A stretch of 64,000 nucleotides of DNA from Niastella soli (GTDB lineage: Bacteria > Bacteroidota > Bacteroidia > Chitinophagales > Chitinophagaceae). The notes beneath the pieces were generated by a model, which was given only the letters and a program-made list of their open reading frames with translations, ran no database searches and was not told where the DNA came from. Positions 1-7,653 of this stretch are shown here, one piece after another. Position numbers and translations under genes: made by a program. The stretch is taken from NCBI RefSeq assembly GCF_017742245.1, contig NZ_JAGHKO010000001.1, positions 1,207,061-1,271,060 of the forward strand. Direction: 5' to 3'. Numbering within the stretch: position 1 is the first letter of the stretch; every line of letters starts with the position of its first letter.

Positions 1-732
1 TGGCGTAATGGCATCAATAGGAATGCCTTCTGCTTTCATTGCCTGTATGTACTTCACAAAGTAATTGGCATAAGCTGTATAATATTCCGGCTTCAGGCTA
101 CCACCCATAAAACTGCCGTTGGTCTTCATCCATACCGGAGCCGACCAGGGTGACCCTAAGATCTTAATGGAAGGATTTAATGCAACGATCTTTTTCAGAA
201 TGGGTAACAGGTCCTGCTTTTCTTTATCAATGCTGAAATTCGTAAGGTTGATATCCGTTTGCCCCGCAGGCATATCATCATAAGTAAAAGTGGAAGCACT
301 GAGATCGGAGGCACCAATACTAATACGTAGATAACTAACTCCGATATTGGTACTATCCCACAAAAAAAGCTCCTTTAATAATGGGTCAAGGGTAGCAGCG
401 GGCAAAGAATTCAGGAGGGAGGCGCTTCCTCCTGTCAATGTATACCCAAAACCATCGATGGATTGAAATATTTGTGTGGTATCTATTTCTATGGTATTGG
501 CTGCGCTACCAGTAGTAGAAAATATCAGCCGTACGTTCTGCCTGTTAAATAATACATCGCGATCGCCACTTGTCAGGTAGAAAAGCATATCGCTTGCAAC
601 CGGAGGATCGGGCGTTGGCGGTGGATTTTCTTTCACATTACTTTTCTTACAGTTGCCGCCCAGCATCATACAAAACAACAATACAACAGGGTTGAACATA
701 ATTTTAGGGTATTTTCTATTAAATGATACCAT
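1..732 (-). CDS. Glycoside hydrolase family 30 (partial, C-terminus outside window)
   Basis: The minus-strand frame is open from an ATG at 732 to the window edge (244 codons), so the C-terminal part with the catalytic glutamates is not visible. Visible GH30 signatures are 'IDGFGYTLTGGSASLLNSL' near residue 85 and the barrel strand 'KILGSPWSAPVWMKTNG' followed by a GSL-KPEYY segment, typical of glucosylceramidase-like and endo-beta-1,6-glucanase enzymes. The start at 732 gives a basic n-region (NRKYPK) and a short hydrophobic segment ending in a Cys followed by KKSN, so it is probably a lipoprotein, although the lipobox (GGNC) is irregular; a second in-frame ATG at 699 would remove the basic residues. 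It is the last visible gene after susC and susD on the same strand, with a 53-bp gap from susD that holds a strong palindrome. With GH5 it suggests a beta-glucan substrate (inference). Confidence 0.88.
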   Translation of the reverse strand, partial: MVSFNRKYPKIMFNPVVLLFCMMLGGNCKKSNVKENPPPTPDPPVASDMLFYLTSGDRDVLFNRQNVRLIFSTTGSAANTIEIDTTQIFQSIDGFGYTLTGGSASLLNSLPAATLDPLLKELFLWDSTNIGVSYLRISIGASDLSASTFTYDDMPAGQTDINLTNFSIDKEKQDLLPILKKIVALNPSIKILGSPWSAPVWMKTNGSFMGGSLKPEYYTAYANYFVKYIQAMKAEGIPIDAITP

Positions 733-748
733 AGGACAAGTTTTGAAT

Positions 749-779
749 TCCGTGCCACGGTTTGGAACCGTGGCACGGA
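749..779. repeat. Perfect intercistronic palindrome between susD and GH30
   Basis: A 14-bp perfect stem (arms 749-762 and 766-779) closes on a 3-nt loop. On the minus strand it lies after the susD stop (786) and before the GH30 ATG (732). No T-run follows it on the minus strand, so it is unlikely to be a simple terminator. It could be a REP-like repeat, an mRNA-stabilising hairpin separating susCD from the enzyme message, or a partial attenuator. Confidence 0.8.
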
Positions 780-785
780 TCCTTG

Positions 786-2303
786 CTAGTTATAAAGAGG
801 GTTTTGTTGAATTTTCGTTCCCTGGGTTTCCCTGAAAGGGATGGGGAATATTTCGTGTTTCCCTTTTACAAATCCTCTGCTTCCTAAAACAGTAGGCGCA
901 TCACCCCATCTTACCAGGTCGAACCAGCGATGTCCTTCACCAGCGAGTTCAGCCCGGCGTTCGTTTTTAATAGCGTCCAGGGTTGCTACTATTGCTGGCA
1001 GTCCAACCCGTGCCCTTACTGCATTGAGCAATGCCTCTGCCCTGGGGCCAGTGCCACCCAATGCTTCTGCTTCCATTAAATAGGTATCGGCCAAACGGAT
1101 AATGTAAGTATTCTGGCGATAGTTCAAGTCAGTGGCACCGCCACCTTTTGAAACATCTACTTTCCGGGGCAGGAACTTATTCAGGAAGTAACCGGAGTTC
1201 ATGTAGCCGGCAATGTATTTTATTTTACCTGCCGTTTGCAACACATTCAGGTCAAGTAACGTTGCGTCTTTTCGGGGATCATTTTTTATGAAATCATAAA
1301 AATTCTGGGTAAACACCATAAAGCTCCAACCCGATGGAAGGTCTGGCGCCGAAGCATCTAATCTTTCATAGCTTCTTGGTCCTACCATTACATTCGCTGT
1401 ATTTCCTTCATCCTTGCCACTACCCCAAAAGCCCCAATCTGAGTTACCAGCGGCACTGTGTGTTTCTTCCAGAATAGACTCACTGTTAAACTTGTTTGAA
1501 GGCGCCCATAGATCACTGAAATTGGAAAGCAGTTTATACCCAAATGTACTGGTACCGCCGGGTGTGGGGCCATTTACTTCGGCCAGTTGCTGTGCAGCCA
1601 GGGTGTTCTTTTTTTCATAGAGATATACTTTTCCCAATAGTGCCTTAGCTGCTCCTTTAGTTAAACGTCCAGCTTCGGTGTTCTTATCAGGAAGGGTTGC
1701 CGGCAATACTGCAATTGCTTCGTTAAGATCTTTCTCTATTTGCGTATATACGTCTTCAGATTTTGCCTGTTCTACATCATAAAGATTGTCGGTATTTAAA
1801 GGCTCCAGGACCAATGGAACGTTTTTAAACATACGCACCAGATTGAAATAATAAAATGCCCGTAACGCTTTTGATTCTGCGCTAAATCTTGCCTTTAAAT
1901 TATCGTCCATCGGAACTTTGTCAATCTTTTGCAACAGCACATTGGCCCTGAAAATACCCTGATAAGGATCATTCCAGTAGCTGGCTGCCATTAAATTGGC
2001 CGTCATGGTATAATTGGAGAAGGCCTGCAATTGGGTACCGTCGGTTGCGCCGCCACCACCAGCAACATGATCATCTGATCCTGAATTCATAAGGGCAAGC
2101 ATATTTTCAAAGCCGCCTGAATTTTTTCTCAGGGGATCATATACAGAAACCAGCGCAGCATACGCCTGGTCCTTGTCTTTATAATAATTATCGGTGAGAA
2201 ACTGGCCCTTAGGTTCCAAGGTGACAAAGCTTTTTTTACACGCGCCTAAGGCATTGATAACAATTGCCGCTATAAGTAAGTAGTTTATTTTTATAGATCG
2301 CAT
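786..2303 (-). CDS. SusD/RagB family surface glycan-binding lipoprotein
   Basis: This 505-residue protein starts with a lipoprotein signal; the lipobox LGAC puts the lipidated Cys at residue 22, followed by KKSFVTLEPKGQF, the usual SusD entry. TPR-like helices and the C-terminal RagB/SusD signature ERRAELAGEGHRWFDLVRW are visible, and the length is normal for the family. SusD proteins sit on the outer surface as a lid on their SusC channel and capture oligosaccharide. The gene follows susC with a 25-bp gap and precedes the GH30 enzyme, so the three are probably one transcript. A GGGG-rich loop near residue 78 may lie at a ligand-facing surface (inference). Substrate specificity cannot be read from the sequence. 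Confidence 0.95.
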   Translation of the reverse strand: MRSIKINYLLIAAIVINALGACKKSFVTLEPKGQFLTDNYYKDKDQAYAALVSVYDPLRKNSGGFENMLALMNSGSDDHVAGGGGATDGTQLQAFSNYTMTANLMAASYWNDPYQGIFRANVLLQKIDKVPMDDNLKARFSAESKALRAFYYFNLVRMFKNVPLVLEPLNTDNLYDVEQAKSEDVYTQIEKDLNEAIAVLPATLPDKNTEAGRLTKGAAKALLGKVYLYEKKNTLAAQQLAEVNGPTPGGTSTFGYKLLSNFSDLWAPSNKFNSESILEETHSAAGNSDWGFWGSGKDEGNTANVMVGPRSYERLDASAPDLPSGWSFMVFTQNFYDFIKNDPRKDATLLDLNVLQTAGKIKYIAGYMNSGYFLNKFLPRKVDVSKGGGATDLNYRQNTYIIRLADTYLMEAEALGGTGPRAEALLNAVRARVGLPAIVATLDAIKNERRAELAGEGHRWFDLVRWGDAPTVLGSRGFVKGKHEIFPIPFRETQGTKIQQNPLYN

Positions 2304-2328
2304 AACCTGTAATTAGTTGGGTGAATAA

Positions 2329-5300
2329 TTAAAATTGCAGCTGAACACCACCAATAAATGAACGGGCCTGTGGATAAACGCCTCTATCAACGCCCAACAC
2401 AGTACCGCCTATTTCAGGATCATAGCCTGTATATCCAGTAATGGTGAACAGGTTCTCTGCTGTTAAATAAACCCGCAATCTGCTAGCAGTGATCTTTTTA
2501 ACCAGTCTTTCTGGCAAAGTATAACCGAGTTGAACCAACTTAAACCTGAGGTAATCTCCTTTTTCCAGGTAGAAACTTGACATTTTAGTAAAGTTGCCAT
2601 TGGCATCATTGGTTGTCAACCTTGGGAAAGAACTCGTAGAACCTTCACCGGTCCAACGACCCAATACTTTTGTTTGATAATTGGCTGTGCCAATATCAAG
2701 CCTGCGAAGTCCCTGAAATATTTTGTTGCCTCCCGCGCCCTGAAAGAACATCATCAAATCAAAAGCTTTGTAACTGGCATTTGCGGTAAACCCATAAGTG
2801 TATTTAGGAATGCTGGTACCAAGGAAGGTCTTATCAAGATTATCATCGGTGATCTTGCCATCACCGCTGATGTCTACCCATTTGAAATCACCCGGCTTCG
2901 CATTGGGTTGTATTAGATCACCGTTCTTATTTTTATAGGCATCGATCTCAGCCTGGTTTTGGAAAATACCTGCCGATTGAAAACCAAAGAAGGTATTATA
3001 TGGCTGGCCCACCTGTATACGGGTTATAGCGCCCATGGTCTGAAAACTGGCATCACCTGTAGCAAAATCAGCATCCCGCTGTAAATAAGTCACTTTATTT
3101 TTCAGATAAGAAAAATTGGTATTTAGGCCCAGGTTGAAATCGCCAAATTTTTTACGATATCCCAACTCAATATCGATACCACGGTTTTCCATATCAGCCA
3201 AATTGGCTACCGGTGAGTTTGATACCCCTACATAGCCGGGGATCACAATCTCACGTAAGATACCACTGGTTTTTTTGAGGAAGTAATCTACATTCAACGT
3301 AAGCGACTTGATCAACTGCATCTCAAAACCAATATTGGTTTGAGCGGTTTGCTCCCAATGCAGGTTTTTATTATCGAGCGATAACGGGGCATATCCGGTA
3401 GTAATATTATCTCCCGTACCGAGCGTATAGTTATAACCACCGCTTACAATAGACACATACCCAAAGTTGCTGATGGCGTCATTAGCTACCACACCATAGC
3501 CGCCTCTGATCTTCAACCGGTCCACCACATTATTAGTTGGCCAGAACTCTTCATTAGAAGCATTCCAACCTACCGAGAAAGACGGGAATGTACCATACTT
3601 TTTATTTGGTCCAAATCTGGAGGAAGCATCCCTTCTTATTATACCAGTGAACAAATACTTTTCATCATAGTCATAGGTCACCCGGCCAAAATATGAATAT
3701 AATTTGTGCTGAATAAAGTCGTCGGATGTAGAGATCCTGTTTGCCTGTTGAATATCAAAGTGAAATGAAGCGTCTTTGTAACTGGTGATTGGTAAATTGA
3801 ATAAGGTTACACTTGAGTTACCGCCTATATTTTCTACGTAAGCGCCCTGACCCAGTAACACAGTGAAATTATGCTTATCTACCCTGTTGTTATACGTTAC
3901 TGTATTCTCAATATTCCAGTTAAGGGCGTTGTTATTGGATTTATTATAACTGTTCTGTGAGGTCTTTGACGTTGCACTCATGTAATACAAAGGCGTGAAA
4001 GCCTCATTCCCCCAATAAGATAACTTGCCACCCAGTGTTGATCTTACTTTAATATGATTGCCCAGCGCTGCTTCGAGGTAGGCATTACCCACAAAATCAT
4101 CTGACCAGCCAAATTGGCCCAGCTTGGTTTGAATGTATGCAGCAGGGTTCGTCATTTCCTGGCCAACAATGCTTGAGATGCCATATGGATTTCCATTGGC
4201 ATCCCTCATTACCGGGTTGTTACTGTATGGATTATTGTTAGCAATGGCCGGATCAGTAATTACCAATGGGGTTACGGGATCCAGGTTGATGGCTGAGGAC
4301 AACGGTCCGCCAAATTCACTGTTGGTATTGCCCAGGCCAACACTTTTTTGATGTGAATACCCTAAGTTTTCACCAAAGGTTAGGAAACTCATCAATTTAT
4401 GTGTTGAGTTGATCCGCAGATTTTTCCGGGTATAATTTGAGATCGGTCCCGCAACGATACCTTCCTGGTCCTGGTAACCGAATGATACATAAAAAGTAGA
4501 TCTGTCGGTTCCACCGCTCATACTTAATTCATGCGAAAAGCGGTTGGCATGATCATTAAATATGGCATCCTGCCAATCGGTACCGGTTCCCAGTGAGTTG
4601 GGATCGGCATAGACTTTTGCGCCACCACCGTTAACTGCTTTTTCGTTTATGATAGTAGCATACTGGCTGGCATTCAGCAGGTCCAGTTTTTTGGCCGCTC
4701 GTGACGTGCCGTAAAATCCGTTGTAGTTGATTGTTAACTTACCGTTTTTACCTTTTTTGGTAGTGATCAGAATTACGCCTGAAGCCGCCCGGGTCCCATA
4801 AATGGCAGCAGAAGCAGCATCTTTCAATACTTCTATTGATTCAATGTCGCTTTGGTTCACGTAGCCAATACCGCCCTGGTCAACTACTACGCCATCAACT
4901 ACCCACAGTGGATTGTTACCGGCATCAGGAGGGCTGTTACGGGGATTATTAAAGGTAGTAACCCCACGCACCCTGATAGTAGAGGCAGAACCAGGCTGAC
5001 CATTGTTTTGCATAATGGATACACCAGACACCCTTCCCTGCAGGGCCTGTTCTATCCTGTTACTGGGAACATCCTCCAGCTCTTTGGCTTTTATCTGAGA
5101 GATGGCGCCCGTAACCACTTTTTTACTTTGGGTACCATATCCAATTACCACTACTTCATCGAGGCTCAGTGCCCCTACATCTTCCAGTTGTACTGTAATG
5201 GCCCCGCTTTCGGGAATGGATACCTCCTTATTGTTCATGCCAACATAAGAAACTACCAATAAAACTTTTCGGTTGGGAACATGAATGGAGAAGTTACCTC

Positions 5301-5478
5301 CAACATCGGTTGTAGTAGCCATATTGGACCCCTTAATAGCTACTGTTGCCCCCATCAGGGGCTCTCCGGTTTTAGCATTTATCTTACCGGTCACTAAAAT
5401 ATCCTGTGCCAGCACAGGCAGGAAGACAGCCTGTAATACTAGCACTGCAATGACAAAGCGCAGAATTTTCATATGCAA
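2329..5478 (-). CDS. SusC/RagA family TonB-dependent outer-membrane transporter
   Basis: At 1049 residues it has the full SusC layout: signal peptide (to about residue 24, LAQ), a carboxypeptidase-D-like beta-sandwich domain (about 28-100), a TonB-box-like segment DEVVVIGYGTQ (about 108-117), a plug domain with VLKDAASAAIYGTRAASGVI, then a 22-strand barrel ending in an aromatic residue (QLQF). It imports oligosaccharides across the outer membrane using TonB energy, paired with the SusD encoded 25 bp downstream. A second in-frame ATG lies two codons after the first, with no effect on the mature protein. The 194-bp upstream region carries an 11-bp-period direct repeat shared with the GH5/regulator promoter region, pointing to control by the adjacent membrane regulator. 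Confidence 0.96.
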   Translation of the reverse strand: MHMKILRFVIAVLVLQAVFLPVLAQDILVTGKINAKTGEPLMGATVAIKGSNMATTTDVGGNFSIHVPNRKVLLVVSYVGMNNKEVSIPESGAITVQLEDVGALSLDEVVVIGYGTQSKKVVTGAISQIKAKELEDVPSNRIEQALQGRVSGVSIMQNNGQPGSASTIRVRGVTTFNNPRNSPPDAGNNPLWVVDGVVVDQGGIGYVNQSDIESIEVLKDAASAAIYGTRAASGVILITTKKGKNGKLTINYNGFYGTSRAAKKLDLLNASQYATIINEKAVNGGGAKVYADPNSLGTGTDWQDAIFNDHANRFSHELSMSGGTDRSTFYVSFGYQDQEGIVAGPISNYTRKNLRINSTHKLMSFLTFGENLGYSHQKSVGLGNTNSEFGGPLSSAINLDPVTPLVITDPAIANNNPYSNNPVMRDANGNPYGISSIVGQEMTNPAAYIQTKLGQFGWSDDFVGNAYLEAALGNHIKVRSTLGGKLSYWGNEAFTPLYYMSATSKTSQNSYNKSNNNALNWNIENTVTYNNRVDKHNFTVLLGQGAYVENIGGNSSVTLFNLPITSYKDASFHFDIQQANRISTSDDFIQHKLYSYFGRVTYDYDEKYLFTGIIRRDASSRFGPNKKYGTFPSFSVGWNASNEEFWPTNNVVDRLKIRGGYGVVANDAISNFGYVSIVSGGYNYTLGTGDNITTGYAPLSLDNKNLHWEQTAQTNIGFEMQLIKSLTLNVDYFLKKTSGILREIVIPGYVGVSNSPVANLADMENRGIDIELGYRKKFGDFNLGLNTNFSYLKNKVTYLQRDADFATGDASFQTMGAITRIQVGQPYNTFFGFQSAGIFQNQAEIDAYKNKNGDLIQPNAKPGDFKWVDISGDGKITDDNLDKTFLGTSIPKYTYGFTANASYKAFDLMMFFQGAGGNKIFQGLRRLDIGTANYQTKVLGRWTGEGSTSSFPRLTTNDANGNFTKMSSFYLEKGDYLRFKLVQLGYTLPERLVKKITASRLRVYLTAENLFTITGYTGYDPEIGGTVLGVDRGVYPQARSFIGGVQLQF

Positions 5479-5551
5479 GTCAGTTGTTAGTTAATAATGA
5501 ACAAATCGAAAATCTAAAGTAGGCCGTTGACGACCCCTGGCCTAAAAAGGC

Positions 5552-5570
5552 ACCCCATCTATACCCCATC
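5552..5570 (-). promoter_or_regulatory. Candidate operator: tandem half-sites upstream of susC
   Basis: Two identical octamers, ACCCCATC on the plus strand (GATGGGGT on the coding strand), start at 5552 and 5563, exactly 11 bp apart, 74-92 bp upstream of the susC ATG. The same arrangement with GATGTGGT occurs twice upstream of the GH5 gene. A single GATGTGGT half-site lies at 5617-5624 and an opposite-strand GATGCGGT at 5593-5600. The role as a regulator-binding site is inferred; the repeats are directly visible. Confidence 0.6.
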
Positions 5571-5672
5571 AATGGAGGGGGTATGCGCCCGGGATGCGGT
5601 TTTTTGCCCCCTCTTTACCACATCATCCTTCAGCTCCACTCAGGATTGTTTCGATACCATTCATTAAACTTA

Positions 5673-7415
5673 TTATTTCACTTCTGTGAATTGCATATCA
5701 CCTAAACTCATATCGCCGGCATCAATATAAATGCGTAGGTTATTCGGTCCTTTTTTTAATTCAATATCCTTTATTTCGAGTGCCTGCCAACCGGCTGCTT
5801 TTGGGAAAGCTATCTCTTTAGTACCCTTGTTATTTATCCGAACAGATAATTTGGCATCTGCTTTCACCGGATTACAATTCAATTTAATAAGGTAATGTCC
5901 GGTCTTCGCCACCTCAAAGGTGTATTGAAGCCATTCACCTGCCTCTGTATGGTTCACGTAATAACTATTTGTTGTAGGGTCTGCAGATATATCTACCCCA
6001 TCATTCCGGTAAGTGCGGCCCTGGTTCCCCCCTCTATTACCGTTTGAAACATGGTAGTCGGCCGTATCCTTGTCAAAATAGGCAACCCCATTTCTACCCA
6101 GGTCATAATCAACTGCTTTTATAATTGCACCGCTTTTGATCACATTTGCTTTGAAGGGAATTGTCGTTTGTGAAAATGGCTGCCTGAACAAGGCGTCCAA
6201 TACATCGCGTTTGATGGTTGTATTTTCCAGTTTTAAAGCTGTAGCCAGTTGCATTACACCATTATAGGCTTCAGCTGCGGTGGGACGGGGTCCCTTGTTT
6301 GACCAGAAAGCCAGTATTTTGTCGTAGTCTTTGTTTGAATGCACCTGCATGGGATTGTTATTTCCCAGTTTTTTCAGCGGCCACCATGCCCAGCCAATGT
6401 TATTTGCCTCCAGTAACTGTACGGCTTCGGTAAACCAAACATTTGAATTTTCGCCGGTTTCGCCCAGCCATACCGGCACATTATACTTATCTCTTGTATC
6501 CAGTATGTGTTGAATGCTGCCGGTGGTATTAAAGTTCCAGTATTTGTGAAAACTCAGCACCATATTATTATCCCAGGTGGGCAGTATACCATTATAATTA
6601 TTACCCCAGCCATTGCCTTCGATAATAATAAGGTGGTTTTTGTCTATTTCACGAATAGCGTTGGTTATATCTATCATCAACTGTTTCAATGGTGCGTTGC
6701 CGGTTTCCTTCAGACCATTCTTATCATTCGCCAGGTCCTGAAAGCCCCAGTTCGGTTCATTCAAAATATCGTAACCGCCAATAAAGGGTTCGTTGGCATA
6801 GCGTTCCGCCAGTTTTTTCCACAGGGCGATCGTTTTCCGGCGATTGGCTTCACTATCCCAAAGCGAAGGTTTTGATGGGTCGCGGTCGGAAATATTCAGA
6901 TCATTCCCCTGACCACCTGGCGCCGCATGCAGGTCAAGAATGAGGTACATCTGATTGGCCTTGCACCAGGTGAGCAGGCTGTCGGTAATGCGAAAGCCTT
7001 TGTCGAGCCAGGTTTGTTTGCCGGGTTCAGGTTCTTCGTCAATGGGCAAGGTATACAGGTTGAAATGCATGGGCAATCGAACTGAATTGAAACCCCAGGC
7101 CTTCATAGAATCTATGTCAATTCGGCGGGTGTGGTTTGCCAGCCACGTATCGTAGAAAGCCTGAGTGCTGTCTTCGCCAATCAGGTTGTCAATGCGCGCT
7201 TTTATTGAATGTTGCATGCCCTGACCGTTTACCTGAAGCATATATCCTTCCTGCAACATCCAGCCACCCAAACCAACACCACGCAGTAAAACATTTTGCC
7301 CTTTCCCGTTCACGATCTGTTTACCGCTGGCGTGTAGAAAACCCTGGGCCCTGGTTTGCGAGCATGCCATTATAATAAGGAGTAAAATCAAAGATGTAAG
7401 TCTAAGATGTGCCAT
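5673..7415 (-). CDS. Glycoside hydrolase family 5 with C-terminal CBM6
   Basis: A 580-residue secreted glycanase. After a signal peptide (cleavage probably after TRAQ; a Cys at 18 makes a lipoprotein possible but the lipobox is poor) comes a GH5 barrel: RGVGLGGWML, FNSVRLPMHF, LDLHAAPGGQ, the acid/base in YDILNEP (Glu220) and the nucleophile in VWLGETGEN (Glu319). Residues about 435-580 form a CBM6-like beta-sandwich (DGVDI, EAGEWLQYTFEV, LRIYIDAGDM). The opening resembles exo-beta-1,3-glucanase and cellulase members. It is transcribed towards susC but separated from it by 194 bp containing its own putative operator, so it may be a separate transcript of the same regulon. Activity on beta-1,3-, beta-1,4- or beta-1,6-glucan cannot be settled by eye. 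Confidence 0.92.
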   Translation of the reverse strand: MAHLRLTSLILLLIIMACSQTRAQGFLHASGKQIVNGKGQNVLLRGVGLGGWMLQEGYMLQVNGQGMQHSIKARIDNLIGEDSTQAFYDTWLANHTRRIDIDSMKAWGFNSVRLPMHFNLYTLPIDEEPEPGKQTWLDKGFRITDSLLTWCKANQMYLILDLHAAPGGQGNDLNISDRDPSKPSLWDSEANRRKTIALWKKLAERYANEPFIGGYDILNEPNWGFQDLANDKNGLKETGNAPLKQLMIDITNAIREIDKNHLIIIEGNGWGNNYNGILPTWDNNMVLSFHKYWNFNTTGSIQHILDTRDKYNVPVWLGETGENSNVWFTEAVQLLEANNIGWAWWPLKKLGNNNPMQVHSNKDYDKILAFWSNKGPRPTAAEAYNGVMQLATALKLENTTIKRDVLDALFRQPFSQTTIPFKANVIKSGAIIKAVDYDLGRNGVAYFDKDTADYHVSNGNRGGNQGRTYRNDGVDISADPTTNSYYVNHTEAGEWLQYTFEVAKTGHYLIKLNCNPVKADAKLSVRINNKGTKEIAFPKAAGWQALEIKDIELKKGPNNLRIYIDAGDMSLGDMQFTEVK

Positions 7416-7506
7416 AAGGATTGTTTTGACTTTTGAGTTACCTGTCAGCAGGTACGGTCGGTTTATGGCTAAATTATAATTCTACTTAGTAAATCTTCGT
7501 TTTGGC

Positions 7507-7579
7507 ACCACATCATTACCACATCAAAAAGTATTTAAGTTGCTAAAACACAACTACTTTACCACTTCAACGCCACATC
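7507..7579. promoter_or_regulatory. Candidate operators in the divergent GH5/regulator intergenic region
   Basis: Two direct-repeat pairs are visible: ACCACATC at 7507-7514 and 7518-7525, then ACCACTTC at 7561-7568 and GCCACATC at 7572-7579. In both pairs the starts are 11 bp apart, about one helical turn. Relative to the GH5 gene they read GATGTGGT-N3-GATGTGGT, the same orientation as the susC copy. They lie 92-164 bp upstream of GH5 and 75-147 bp upstream of the regulator gene, which would fit autoregulation plus GH5 activation. A weak promoter-like pair (TTTG near 7590, TACCTTAG near 7610) lies before the regulator start. Confidence 0.6.
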
Positions 7580-7653
7580 TACCCCCTTTTTTGTATTAAG
7601 CATTTACTTACCTTAGTATCCTAACGTATTCATAGCCCTCAATTGCTGTCACG

